Notes: generated by a model not told the origin, from the letters alone. Positions 30,703 to 36,662 are shown, numbered from the stretch's first letter. The stretch: 36,662 bases of DNA from Opitutales bacterium (GCA_013215165.1 JABSRG010000038.1:1-36662), one strand, 5' to 3'. Numbers and translations: made by a program.

Positions 30703-30878
30703 GGAATCCTTGCACGCTTCACCATCTCTTCAATTTGTGATGCCTCACTGCGGCCGTAAGCTTTTCGAAGCTTAGTGAACTTCTCGTAAGTCTTCGGCTC
30801 TAGCCTGACTGTTACGGCTTTTTTAGGCGTTGAGCGAGGCTTGCGCCCCGCTCCTTCGCGTTTCCCTCCTCGATTCAT
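30672..30878 (-). CDS. Small RHH-type DNA-binding protein
   Basis: The 68-aa protein starts 'MNRGGKREGAGRKPRSTP' and continues 'KAVTVRLEPKTYEKFTKL' and 'SEASQIEEMVKRARI'. A basic tail leads into a ribbon-helix-helix domain, a common small phage regulator design. The ATG overlaps the previous stop as ATGA. It is the last gene of the early operon and its end overlaps the end of integrase 2 on the other strand, so the two are well placed to influence each other, for example as an excision factor. Confidence 0.65.
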   Translation of the reverse strand: MNRGGKREGAGRKPRSTPKKAVTVRLEPKTYEKFTKLRKAYGRSEASQIEEMVKRARIPQDAPDDTRG

Positions 30879-31150
30879 GACGCAAGCTTTGCTGCTCGGG
30901 AGTAAAGCTCGTCGCCTGGAAAGAGCTTAATTTCATCGCGTGCGAAATAATCAGTCATCATGTCGCTGTCATTCTGGACATTCATGGCCTCAGCAACACC
31001 TCGAGGGAACATGCCTTTTTTAGGTTCAATTTTGATCATGTCTGGATCGCACTGAGCAACCCAAGGTCCCTTTGAAATTCTGATCCCAGCGCGGACGCCG
31101 TTTACAGTTAGAAAGTTTTTTGAGAGATTGATTTTTGCTTCGTTACTCAT
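30875..31150 (-). CDS. 91-aa hypothetical protein
   Basis: From the ATG at 31150 the product is 91 aa: 'MSNEAKINLSKNFLTVNG', 'RISKGPWVAQCDPDMIKI', 'GMFPRGVAEAMNVQND' and an acidic end. An upstream start at 31189 would add 13 residues. It is soluble, with no known motif. Its stop overlaps the RHH gene, so they are co-translated. Confidence 0.55.
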   Translation of the reverse strand: MSNEAKINLSKNFLTVNGVRAGIRISKGPWVAQCDPDMIKIEPKKGMFPRGVAEAMNVQNDSDMMTDYFARDEIKLFPGDELYSRAAKLAS

Positions 31151-31193
31151 GGTTCCAACAAAGTATATATCTTGATTTTTTGCAATCATTTTT

Positions 31194-31340
31194 TCAAATT
31201 AAATGGAATAAATTGAGAACCAAGCATATGTCACAACGCCCTTGGCGCGTGACTGCTTGGCGTTCACCACAGAGACATTTGCGCACTCTGACAGTTTCGG
31301 AGCCATAGGCGTTCGGTGCTTTGGTGAGGTTTTCAGAAGT
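31194..31340 (-). CDS. Possible zinc-ribbon fragment
   Basis: An open frame with no good start ends at 31194 and encodes 'SETVRVRKCLCGERQAVTR' followed by 'QGRCDICLVLNLF'. The CxC...CxxC spacing looks like a small zinc ribbon. The frame stays open upstream into the 64-aa gene (copy B) in the +1 phase, so it could be a +1 frameshift extension of that gene, a gene with a rare start, or a remnant. Copy A lacks it. Confidence 0.3.
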   Translation of the reverse strand, partial: TSENLTKAPNAYGSETVRVRKCLCGERQAVTRQGRCDICLVLNLFHLI

Positions 31341-31344
31341 GCCC

Positions 31345-31539
31345 TTAATAAATATCCGCGGAAAAATATGTAAGTGATTCCGATGGGGCTGAATTAATTG
31401 CGCAACAGTAGAGCGCGGCCAACCATCTGAATCTGAAATACCTAAACTCACAGGAAACCTCAGCAGGTCCAATAGACCCATCCCTCATTTCTATCGCAAA
31501 AAACCGAATTCTTACGATGTAAATCCCGCTTTTAGACAT
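31345..31539 (-). CDS. 64-aa unknown protein, duplicated element copy B
   Basis: This is the second copy of the 64-aa frame found at 25827-26021, with the same length and no gaps. It starts 'MSKSGIYIVRIRFFAI' and ends 'ESLTYFSADIY'. About 40 bp before the ATG are also similar between the copies, which suggests that a small unit with its own leader was duplicated. This copy lies in the early operon after the 89-aa gene, while copy A is in the late operon. Function is unknown. Confidence 0.55.
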   Translation of the reverse strand: MSKSGIYIVRIRFFAIEMRDGSIGPAEVSCEFRYFRFRWLAALYCCAINSAPSESLTYFSADIY

Positions 31540-31573
31540 ATGTTTGAACTTTTGCTAAGATTTCTGATTGGAC

Positions 31574-31843
31574 TCAATCGCCTTGCAGGTAAGCTGGGCC
31601 ACATTCAGGCGTTTGCTGAATCGAATAACCCATCTTTTTTAATCTTGAAACGATTCCTCTGCAAATTGTTTCGGCATCCTCTTGCATGAGCCACACGGCG
31701 AGTGTGTCACCTTCCGGGTAGGGTGCACGAACTTCGGGGTCATAGTGTTCCAGCGCAGAATTGAGCATCGCCGAATACAATACCGTCTCCGCCATCTTGA
31801 TAGAGGCGTGATTTCCAGAACCAAAATCCTCTATTTCACTCAT
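31574..31843 (-). CDS. 89-aa hypothetical protein after DnaC-like gene
   Basis: The ATG at 31843 overlaps the stop of the DnaC-like gene by eight bases (89 aa); a start at 31861 is less likely. The protein is acidic and helical: 'MSEIEDFGSGNHASIKMA', 'LYSAMLNSALEHYDPEV', 'DTLAVWLMQEDAETICRG'. The family is unknown. Its position suggests a replication accessory role. Confidence 0.55.
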   Translation of the reverse strand: MSEIEDFGSGNHASIKMAETVLYSAMLNSALEHYDPEVRAPYPEGDTLAVWLMQEDAETICRGIVSRLKKMGYSIQQTPECGPAYLQGD

Positions 31844-32498
31844 CCCAATCCGGCGCTTCAAAGCGCATTATTTTGTTACCCCAGCGGCTTAGCCTAGACG
31901 CGAACCGCGCGTCGTAGCGGCTGGCCAAATCGGGCCTATCAAGGTTGCTCGTTTGGATGGTCCACTTGTCGCGCCGTGCGTTAAGTACGTCGACAAGGAC
32001 CGAGCCCATAAACCCGCTTGGATCGTGTTCATTACCGATGTCGTCCAAGGCGAGGAAAAAGGCATTGTGGAGGGTATCGACAAGCTGCCAATCACCGCGC
32101 TTGAGGCGTCCCGCAAGTTGCGATGCGTCCCAAAATAGAACAGGTCTCGTCTGCGTGATCAGAGTGCCACCCATGCCGATTGGGGCCTCATAGACACCAT
32201 AATGTTTTCTAGCGTGTCGGTAAATAGCCTGAGCGATGGTTGTCTTGCCGCAACCGCTAGAGCCGCTGAGGGTAAAGCAAAAGCCCTGTCCCTCGTCCTG
32301 CGCCATCAAGTTGCAGTAGCGAAGGGCCGATTGCAGCATCAGCGCTCGGTGGGGATGACCCTCAGTGCTCCACTCGGGAACGAGCTCGTTCGCCGAAAGG
32401 GTCGCTTGGGTCGATATTGGGGTCGATGTCGGCTGATTTGAAGACGCGGCCCTCGTTGAGAGTTCCGGCATCTCGATTAGGTCTGCTATGGTTTCCAT
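31836..32498 (-). CDS. DnaC-like helicase-loader ATPase
   Basis: The protein (220 aa from the ATG at 32498) has Walker A 'GSSGCGKTT' at 79-87 and Walker B 'FFLALDDIG' near 147-155. A sensor-like 'WTIQTSNLDRPDL' and arginine-rich 'RYDARFASRLSRWG' follow, all typical of DnaC/phage helicase loaders. It would load the host replicative helicase at the phage origin. The first 45 residues overlap the replication gene upstream and are Ser/Thr-rich, so the true start may be the ATG at 32339 (about 167 aa). Confidence 0.8.
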   Translation of the reverse strand: METIADLIEMPELSTRAASSNQPTSTPISTQATLSANELVPEWSTEGHPHRALMLQSALRYCNLMAQDEGQGFCFTLSGSSGCGKTTIAQAIYRHARKHYGVYEAPIGMGGTLITQTRPVLFWDASQLAGRLKRGDWQLVDTLHNAFFLALDDIGNEHDPSGFMGSVLVDVLNARRDKWTIQTSNLDRPDLASRYDARFASRLSRWGNKIMRFEAPDWDE

Positions 32499-33285
32499 TT
32501 TGCTTTGGTTGTGAGTTGTTCGGCGGGAAAAGCCCCTGGTAGCCGCCGAGGATCGATTTGTTCAGGATCTCCACCGCCTCGGCTGCCGTGAAGTCGTTGA
32601 GCCATTCGAGCTGGTCGCCAAAGAAGTCGATCCAGTCTCGCGGCTTGGGTTTCGCCATTCGAGCATGGACCCACTTCGCCCAGCTTTCGGCAAATGGGGT
32701 CGACGATGCCAATTTGTCCGGCGGCTTGAGGTCTGCCAGCACCCCGTCAGCAGTCACTCGGGATCTGCCTTTTTTTGATTTAGTTTTTTTAACTGAAGAT
32801 GAAGTAGAAGATGAAGAATAGGGCGTGACATCTTTGTGACTCGTCCGTGACTGCGGGGGTGACTGCGCTGTGACATCACCGTGACTCGGGCGTGACTCGC
32901 TTTCTCGAGTTCGACCCGAATCCGTTTCTTTTGGCTCTATCAGTGTCCTGGAGCGTGATTTTTGTTTTCTTATGCGTGCACCTTCGCGCTCGCTTTCTTC
33001 GCGTGACATCCTGCGGTTTATCAGCGTGACATTTCCGTGACCATCTGTCGCCACGTCTGCAATCCCCGTATCTCGAAACTCGTCGAGTATACCGTTTGCG
33101 ACGCCCTCAGTACATCCCCAGATTCGCGCATATTGCGCTACGCTATAGTTTAGGAGTCCACGCTCTTCAGCGTTCCACATAAAACAAAGACAATCACTCC
33201 AGGCTCCCTTTGCCTCAAGGGAGAGCATACGCGTGTCACGAATGTAATCGTTCACGTAGAGCTGGAATGCAGGTGCTTTAGCCAT
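32362..33285 (-). CDS. Replication initiator, DUF1376 N-terminal domain
   Basis: The 307-aa protein starts with 'FQLYVNDYIRDTRMLSLEA' and 'GAWSDCLCFMWNAEERG', the DUF1376 winged-helix pattern of phage replication proteins. The middle (residues 105-175) is a Ser/Lys/Arg-rich linker, and the C-terminal part has 'WAKWVHARMAKPKPRDWI'. It is followed by a DnaC-like ATPase, the O/P-type layout of lambda. The linker DNA holds phased GTGAC iterons and an AT-rich stretch, as expected of an origin lying inside its initiator gene. The ATG at 33285 is preferred over the TTG beside it. Confidence 0.75.
   Translation of the reverse strand: MAKAPAFQLYVNDYIRDTRMLSLEAKGAWSDCLCFMWNAEERGLLNYSVAQYARIWGCTEGVANGILDEFRDTGIADVATDGHGNVTLINRRMSREESEREGARIRKQKSRSRTLIEPKETDSGRTRESESRPSHGDVTAQSPPQSRTSHKDVTPYSSSSTSSSVKKTKSKKGRSRVTADGVLADLKPPDKLASSTPFAESWAKWVHARMAKPKPRDWIDFFGDQLEWLNDFTAAEAVEILNKSILGGYQGLFPPNNSQPKQNGNHSRPNRDAGTLNEGRVFKSADIDPNIDPSDPFGERARSRVEH
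32768..33041. other. Candidate replication origin: GTGAC iterons plus AT-rich DNA
   Basis: GTGAC starts at 32825, 32836, 32847, 32859, 32870, 32881 and 32892, with spacings of 11, 11, 12, 11, 11 and 11, one per helical turn. Three more copies start at 33003, 33026 and 33037. The unit is close to CGTGACTCGTC. An 11-bp period cannot come from a protein repeat, so it is a DNA-level signal. An AT-rich tract (32769-32820) adjoins the array. Iterons beside AT-rich DNA within the initiator gene mirror the lambda origin in gene O. Origin function is inferred. Confidence 0.65.
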
Positions 33286-33288
33286 CAA

Positions 33289-33765
33289 TCAGCTAACGCC
33301 TCCTATCTCATAAAAGTGCATACCGATGGCCTCAGCTTCGGGATATACATGCTTAAAAAGTCGACCCTTAGAGGACTTGTTAAGCGATTCGCCCAGTCGG
33401 TTGACCTCGGCTTTCGAGACCTTTATGAATTGGACAAAGGCCCCAGAATTAGTTCGCAAGGCGACATAGTGCTTCTCCCTGCGGACAGGCTGTCGCGCCG
33501 CATTAGTGGTGCGTGATGGCATGATGCTGTAAGATTTCAGTTTTTCAGATTCCGCCGAAATGGCGGCGGGGCCACTGTCGCTCTTACAGAAGCGCCCCAA
33601 GCGTTCCCCGCCAAGCGGGTATTGTATTACTTGGTATCCCCCGCCATAAAGGTGGCGAGATGCAGACACAAAAAAACCAGCACGGAAAGGGCGCTGGGGT
33701 GCCCTGTAAGATTGATCAGACCCCCAGCTAAAGTTTCCCAACTCGAATGCGTCAATTAAAATCAT
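33289..33765 (-). CDS. 158-aa hypothetical protein
   Basis: The ATG at 33765 overlaps the methyltransferase stop as ATGA. The N-terminal half contains 'FRAGFFVSASRHLYGGGY', which faintly recalls Ash-type small phage proteins, but I cannot confirm it. The C-terminal half, 'VALRTNSGAFVQFIKVS' and 'KAEVNRLGESLNKSSKG', looks like a separate small folded domain and could be made alone from an internal ATG. It lies 3 bp before the replication gene. Confidence 0.5.
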   Translation of the reverse strand: MILIDAFELGNFSWGSDQSYRAPQRPFRAGFFVSASRHLYGGGYQVIQYPLGGERLGRFCKSDSGPAAISAESEKLKSYSIMPSRTTNAARQPVRREKHYVALRTNSGAFVQFIKVSKAEVNRLGESLNKSSKGRLFKHVYPEAEAIGMHFYEIGGVS

Positions 33766-34853
33766 CCTATAAACCTCCCAAGTAGGTGTGCAAATGCTGC
33801 CGCAGCCTGGATCGCCACAACGCTGTTTCCTGCCGCGCGAAGCTGATCGGCCCGGGCCTCGTCCACCACCATGGCATCACCATGAGCCACGCTGCGAAAG
33901 CCGGGCTCAATCGACGGCGCGAGATGGGGACATTGCTCGATGATGTCGCCCCATCTTTGGTCTTCGGGGCCGGGGGCGAAAAGCGATATATTGACTGTTT
34001 CGCCAGAGAGTTCTGATTCTCTTTGCCGGTTAGCTTGTCCGAAAGGGCAGCCTCCGGAGTGGGCCACTTCTTTGCCTGCCCCGAGAGCGTCAACCTCTCC
34101 GATCCCTTCTGCCCTCGATCGCGGCTGTAGTCGCTGCCCTGGGCACAAACTGCCGTTGGCGTTTTCCAGTGGTGCTCCGCCATGACTTCCAGCTTGCCGT
34201 TTATCTCCCGTTGCCCGGATGAGCCGTTCGCCATCACAGTCCGCGCGGTAGGCCACACAGAACCAACGTCGTCTTTTGTGAGACGCTCCAACATCGGACG
34301 CTCGAAGAGTAGTCCATTCCGGACTCCACCCGAACGCGGCCAAGGTCCGCTGAATTTCGTCAAAGGCGGTCCCAGCCCCGGCAGAAAAGATTCCGTCGAC
34401 GTTTTCCAAAAATAGCCACCGTGCCCCAATGTCGCGAGCGACCTCGAGAATTTGCGGCAATAGGTATCGTTCGCCGTCTGTGCCGCGCTGCTTTCCTGCC
34501 ACCGAGAAATCGGGGCACGGGAAACCGGCAACGACTGCATCCACGCGTCCACAAAAAGGCTCCCTAGGGAAATCTTCGAGGCTATCGATCCAAATAGGTG
34601 CTGGCTCCATACTCTGTTCTTCCATGCGTGCCAAGAGAGTGGCCGCTGCACTTGTTTCCCGCTCAGCGTAAGCCACGGTTTGAACGTCGATTGCGTGGTA
34701 TTGGCAAGCGAGCTCCAGTCCGATGTCGAGCATCCCGACCCCGCTGCACATTGAGAGCGAATTGATGCTGGAATTACCCACATTTGCCCTCACTGATTGG
34801 CTTAAGGGTCCATTTTTCGCCATCGCGTGACACGAAATAGACTCGCTCCTCAA
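33762..34853 (-). CDS. dcm: C5-cytosine DNA methyltransferase
   Basis: The 363-aa frame has the ordered motifs of C5-cytosine methyltransferases: motif I 'LSMCSGVGMLDIGLE' (33-47), motif IV 'GFPCPDFSVAG' with Cys113, motif VI 'FLENV' (148-152), motif VIII 'HKRRRWF' and motif X 'LRAAGNSVVAIQAAAAF'. It probably methylates phage DNA against host restriction. The start is uncertain: 34853 and 34823 overlap the upstream gene, and a GTG at 34793 would give a tighter fit. The whole catalytic region is overprinted by a second open frame. Confidence 0.9.
   Translation of the reverse strand: MRSESISCHAMAKNGPLSQSVRANVGNSSINSLSMCSGVGMLDIGLELACQYHAIDVQTVAYAERETSAAATLLARMEEQSMEPAPIWIDSLEDFPREPFCGRVDAVVAGFPCPDFSVAGKQRGTDGERYLLPQILEVARDIGARWLFLENVDGIFSAGAGTAFDEIQRTLAAFGWSPEWTTLRASDVGASHKRRRWFCVAYRADCDGERLIRATGDKRQAGSHGGAPLENANGSLCPGQRLQPRSRAEGIGEVDALGAGKEVAHSGGCPFGQANRQRESELSGETVNISLFAPGPEDQRWGDIIEQCPHLAPSIEPGFRSVAHGDAMVVDEARADQLRAAGNSVVAIQAAAAFAHLLGRFIG
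33767..34783 (-). CDS. Overprinted ORF in +1 frame inside dcm
   Basis: A 338-codon frame from the ATG at 34783 runs in the +1 phase through the methyltransferase gene without a stop. It is not random-looking. 'GPWPRSGGVRNGLLFERP', 'SVWPTARTVMANGSSG' and 'KKWPTPEAALSDKL' precede 'RRLSPAFAAWLMVMPWWWT'. This recalls a conserved set of phage proteins with WPTP boxes and a final LNPxFVEWLMGxPxGWT-like motif that are often annotated as methylase-associated. Its ATG overlaps the stop of the upstream 114-aa gene by ten bases. It may be a second protein or the relic of a frame change. Confidence 0.4.
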   Translation of the reverse strand: MWVIPASIRSQCAAGSGCSTSDWSSLANTTQSTFKPWLTLSGKQVQRPLSWHAWKNRVWSQHLFGSIASKISLGSLFVDAWMQSLPVSRAPISRWQESSAAQTANDTYCRKFSRSLATLGHGGYFWKTSTESFLPGLGPPLTKFSGPWPRSGGVRNGLLFERPMLERLTKDDVGSVWPTARTVMANGSSGQREINGKLEVMAEHHWKTPTAVCAQGSDYSRDRGQKGSERLTLSGQAKKWPTPEAALSDKLTGKENQNSLAKQSIYRFSPPAPKTKDGATSSSNVPISRRRLSPAFAAWLMVMPWWWTRPGPISFARQETALWRSRLRQHLHTYLGGL

Positions 34854-35118
34854 CAGGTTCGCCTAGCACGTAAACCCAATCCTCGTCGATGTCGTCTTCG
34901 CCATATTTGTTGATCGCATCAGCTCTAGACATCACGCTGAAGATCTCTACGGTGATATTCTCTCCCAGAGGCGGTATGCAGGCGCAGTCTAAATCGTCTT
35001 CAATTTGACAGAAAAGGTAATCCTCCACGGCGTCATCTATAGTTTGACCCCATCCACCTTCCACCCTGTCGCGGATAAATTGCCAGCCCGCAAAATACTT
35101 TGGTATTTTATTACTCAT
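34774..35118 (-). CDS. 114-aa hypothetical protein
   Basis: The 114-aa acidic protein includes 'YFAGWQFIRDRVEGGWG', 'DAVEDYLFCQIEDDLDCA' and 'WVYVLGEPVEERVYFVSRD'. It has no known motif. The ATG overlaps the stop of the VRR-NUC gene as ATGA. Its 3' end contains the start of the overprinted frame and possibly of the methyltransferase. Confidence 0.6.
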   Translation of the reverse strand: MSNKIPKYFAGWQFIRDRVEGGWGQTIDDAVEDYLFCQIEDDLDCACIPPLGENITVEIFSVMSRADAINKYGEDDIDEDWVYVLGEPVEERVYFVSRDGEKWTLKPISEGKCG

Positions 35119-35471
35119 TTCACCCCCTCCAAATAATCAAGATTCAGCTCAATCCACTGATCCAGGCTAGTCACCATCTCGACACGGTTTCCCTCAGCCC
35201 TTAAGTAGGTGTGCCAAGTCCTCTGATTGTAGGTAGGCTTATTACCAGGCAACTTCGTTTCGACGTAGAGGCTATGACACCCACCACGGGCTACGGGCAG
35301 ATGTAGATCTGGGACGCCTGCCTTAGCTCCCTCGGCCTTGAGTTTTGAGGCGACGACTTTGTTTCGCTGACCCCCGTTGGGAATCGCGTACCACAGCGCG
35401 AGCTGAGGGATGGTCGTCGCCTGTAGATTCGCCCAGCGAATCATGGAGACCTGTAGCAGGTGCTCGCTCAT
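35115..35471 (-). CDS. VRR-NUC domain nuclease
   Basis: From the ATG at 35471 (118 aa) the protein shows the VRR-NUC pattern: 'YAIPNGGQRNKVVASKLK', 'GAKAGVPDLHLPVARGG', 'SLYVETKL' with the E-x-K pair, and 'GNRVEMVTSLDQWI'. These PD-(D/E)XK enzymes are common in phages as stand-alone structure-specific nucleases that can act on recombination or replication intermediates. Here it sits in the early operon before the methyltransferase. The longer start at 35504 is excluded because it lies inside the 56-aa gene, which overlaps the chosen ATG as ATGA. Confidence 0.87.
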   Translation of the reverse strand: MSEHLLQVSMIRWANLQATTIPQLALWYAIPNGGQRNKVVASKLKAEGAKAGVPDLHLPVARGGCHSLYVETKLPGNKPTYNQRTWHTYLRAEGNRVEMVTSLDQWIELNLDYLEGVK

Positions 35472-35638
35472 AGCAAGACCCCCACTCCGCAAATAGCCAT
35501 GCATGCAAAAATCATCATGAAGACCAGCGTTCCGCGACGTGTGTCTTTATCGAGTGCGCTTTTGTAGCCCATATAAGCGCTCCATATGAGTATGATCCAA
35601 AGGGTCACCGTAGTCTTTATGTATAGATCCGAGCTCAT
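35468..35638 (-). CDS. 56-aa protein with two membrane helices
   Basis: The 56-codon frame is joined to both neighbours by ATGA overlaps. It encodes 'TTVTLWIILIWSAYMGY', a short charged turn 'KSALDKDTRRG', and 'LVFMMIFACMAICGVGVLL'. Two transmembrane helices with a positive loop make it a small inner-membrane hairpin. It could be an antiholin, a superinfection-exclusion protein or a replication tether; nothing decides. The chaining makes the gene itself credible. Confidence 0.6.
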   Translation of the reverse strand: MSSDLYIKTTVTLWIILIWSAYMGYKSALDKDTRRGTLVFMMIFACMAICGVGVLL

Positions 35639-35853
35639 ACCGTGGCCCCTTCCGCAAAGGCACGCACTGGATACACATCGATTACTTTGCCGTCAGTGTC
35701 TTTGAGCCGGGGCATGACCCCGCAAAACTCCCAGTACGCCACGGCACACGAACGGAGGTCTGCCAAGTAGGAATCACGTGAAGCCCCGATTCCTAGGGGT
35801 GAGCGGGGCCGCTGCTCGCTCCAGTCCCGATAGTTTTGCACGGTCACTATCAT
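35635..35853 (-). CDS. 72-aa hypothetical protein
   Basis: The ATG at 35853 overlaps the stop of the upstream gene as ATGA and gives 72 aa: 'MIVTVQNYRDWSEQRPRS', 'DSYLADLRSCAVAYWEFC' and 'DGKVIDVYPVRAFAEG'. It is soluble and without known motifs. The longer frame to 35922 would overlap the upstream gene. Confidence 0.55.
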   Translation of the reverse strand: MIVTVQNYRDWSEQRPRSPLGIGASRDSYLADLRSCAVAYWEFCGVMPRLKDTDGKVIDVYPVRAFAEGATV

Positions 35854-36191
35854 TGAGAAACCCTCTCCTCTGCAATTTGGGAAACCCTGCCAGTTGTCTC
35901 GCATATTTCGCACGCGGAACACCCCGAGCGAAATCCAAGCTGCAACTGATCCTCAATGCGCTCAATCGCCCGTCCGAGCCCCGCACTGAATAGGCAGTCT
36001 CGCAAATCATTGTCTGATGCGATGATCTCGTAGCCGCCGACGCAGTCTACCCTCAAAACCTGCCAGGCGGAAATTTGCCTGCGGACAAACAAGTCACGAC
36101 GGGTGATCATCTTTAATATTACGGGAACTAGAGACTCTAGAAGCCCTTTGCGCAGACCTCGCTTAGTCATTTGATGGGACGCGACAATCAT
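35850..36191 (-). CDS. 113-aa protein with CxxC pair
   Basis: The ATG at 36191 overlaps the previous stop as ATGA. The N-terminus is basic and helical ('MTKRGLRKGLLESLVPVI'), then 'GYEIIASDNDLRDCLFSAG' and 'GRAIERIEDQLQLGF', then 'CSACEIC' near residue 91, which may bind metal. No family is recognised. It belongs to the early operon. Confidence 0.5.
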   Translation of the reverse strand: MIVASHQMTKRGLRKGLLESLVPVILKMITRRDLFVRRQISAWQVLRVDCVGGYEIIASDNDLRDCLFSAGLGRAIERIEDQLQLGFRSGCSACEICETTGRVSQIAEERVSQ

Positions 36192-36649
36192 TCCGAACCC
36201 CCTTCCCGTGGAATGCGATTGGCGGTCACCACGACCTGCACGGGCATCTTGGTTTTCACCCAGATTTCTTGCTCTTTGAAAAACTTGGCACTTACAACCT
36301 CGCAGGCTTCCCCAATGGTCTCTAGTGGTAGTCTGCGACCTTTGGGCGTCTGATTGTAGTCGTAAGCCGCTTCTATGATCCGATCTGGTGCCGTGAGAGG
36401 GCTATCGCCTTGAGGGATCTGCACCACCCAGCCGACAAGATCGGTCGGCTCGAGCGTCCGGTTCGGGTCTGTTATGACGATGCAGAACTGTTTCTTAACA
36501 GCCGGTGGCTTATCTTCCTTTTCAGCCTCTTGCTGCTGAAGTTCTTGGTTTACGTCCTGGAGTATGTCGTTGATCTTACGCGGCCCCGGATCTTCGGACA
36601 GGTTCCGTTGAAGTATCAGCTTTAAAGTCTCTGTGTCTATCTTAGCCAT
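36188..36649 (-). CDS. 153-aa early protein spanning the circular join
   Basis: The 153-aa product starts within the terminal repeat, so on the circle it follows the 81-aa coiled-coil gene closely. Residues 1-50 are a charged helix. The rest, 'KKQFCIVITDPNRTLEPTD', 'LVGWVVQIPQGDSPL' and 'FFKEQEIWVKTKMPVQVVV', looks like a compact alpha/beta domain. I recall similar unnamed phage proteins but no function. Confidence 0.7.
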   Translation of the reverse strand: MAKIDTETLKLILQRNLSEDPGPRKINDILQDVNQELQQQEAEKEDKPPAVKKQFCIVITDPNRTLEPTDLVGWVVQIPQGDSPLTAPDRIIEAAYDYNQTPKGRRLPLETIGEACEVVSAKFFKEQEIWVKTKMPVQVVVTANRIPREGGSE

Positions 36650-36662
36650 GTCGCGTTTTTTT
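36586..36662. repeat. Right copy of 77-bp terminal direct repeat
   Basis: This copy is identical to bases 1-77 and contains the ATG and first codons of the 153-aa gene. It marks closure of the circular contig. A real genome end (cos or headful) cannot be placed from it. Confidence 0.95.

Noticed and set aside
31194-31481. 95-codon frame through copy B of the duplicated element as one gene
   Set aside because: Its upstream half is the wrong phase of the conserved 64-aa frame; changes between copies are conservative only in the other phase. Only the zinc-ribbon end was kept, at low confidence.
32825-33041. CRISPR-like array from the regularly spaced GTGAC units
   Set aside because: Units are 5 bp at 11-bp spacing inside a coding region; no 23-50 bp repeats or spacers.

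Overview
The window is one complete, circularly closed temperate tailed-phage genome. The first 77 bases recur exactly as the last 77, so the unit is about 36,585 bp. The tail genes (a fused-frame tail chaperone, a tape measure of about 690 aa and a lambda gpJ-like tip protein) indicate a long non-contractile tail (siphovirus type). The head genes are HK97-like: P27-like small terminase, large terminase, portal, ClpP-type protease and major capsid. Two predicted lipoproteins point to a Gram-negative-type host. The integrases carry an unusual 'NSPRKSFGTY' catalytic box that I associate, only from memory, with Verrucomicrobiota-type integrases. The host call is therefore weak.

Layout on the circle. 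(1) About 3.4-7.5 kb, mostly + strand: lysogeny and accessory block. It has a divergent pair of ribbon-helix-helix (RHH) genes over tandem GTTTAAC repeats, a membrane-anchored protein, a lipoprotein, another RHH gene, and a small gene behind two GGAAATTTCC palindromes. (2) 7.56-9.05 kb: integrase 1, broken by a one-base frameshift, with its attP. (3) 9.07-28.9 kb, all - strand: the late operon, transcribed from HNH endonuclease and terminase through head, connector, tail, SGNH fibre, holin and tail tip to a tiny lipoprotein. (4) 28.9-30.7 kb: a possible cos region, a second attP and the intact integrase 2 (+ strand). (5) 30.67-36.65 kb, continuing through the join to 3.35 kb, all - strand: one long early operon. 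It encodes small DNA-binding proteins, a RecT/RecE recombination pair, a VRR-NUC nuclease, a cytosine methyltransferase, a replication initiator containing iterons, and a DnaC-like ATPase. Genes are chained by ATGA/GTGA overlaps.

The most striking feature is a pair of homologous attP-integrase modules that flank the structural block. Each attP core contains the 3' end of a different tRNA gene, followed by a hairpin. Each is bracketed by arm-type direct repeats at 11-bp spacing and followed by its own integrase. The two arm-repeat sequences differ, as do the N-termini of the two integrases, while the catalytic halves are closely related. Other signals that deserve checking are 11-bp-phased GTGAC iterons inside the replication gene, a 338-codon open frame overprinted on the methyltransferase gene, and a duplicated element of about 240 bp carrying a conserved 64-aa ORF.

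No tRNA gene, CRISPR array or insertion sequence was seen, and no endolysin could be recognised.
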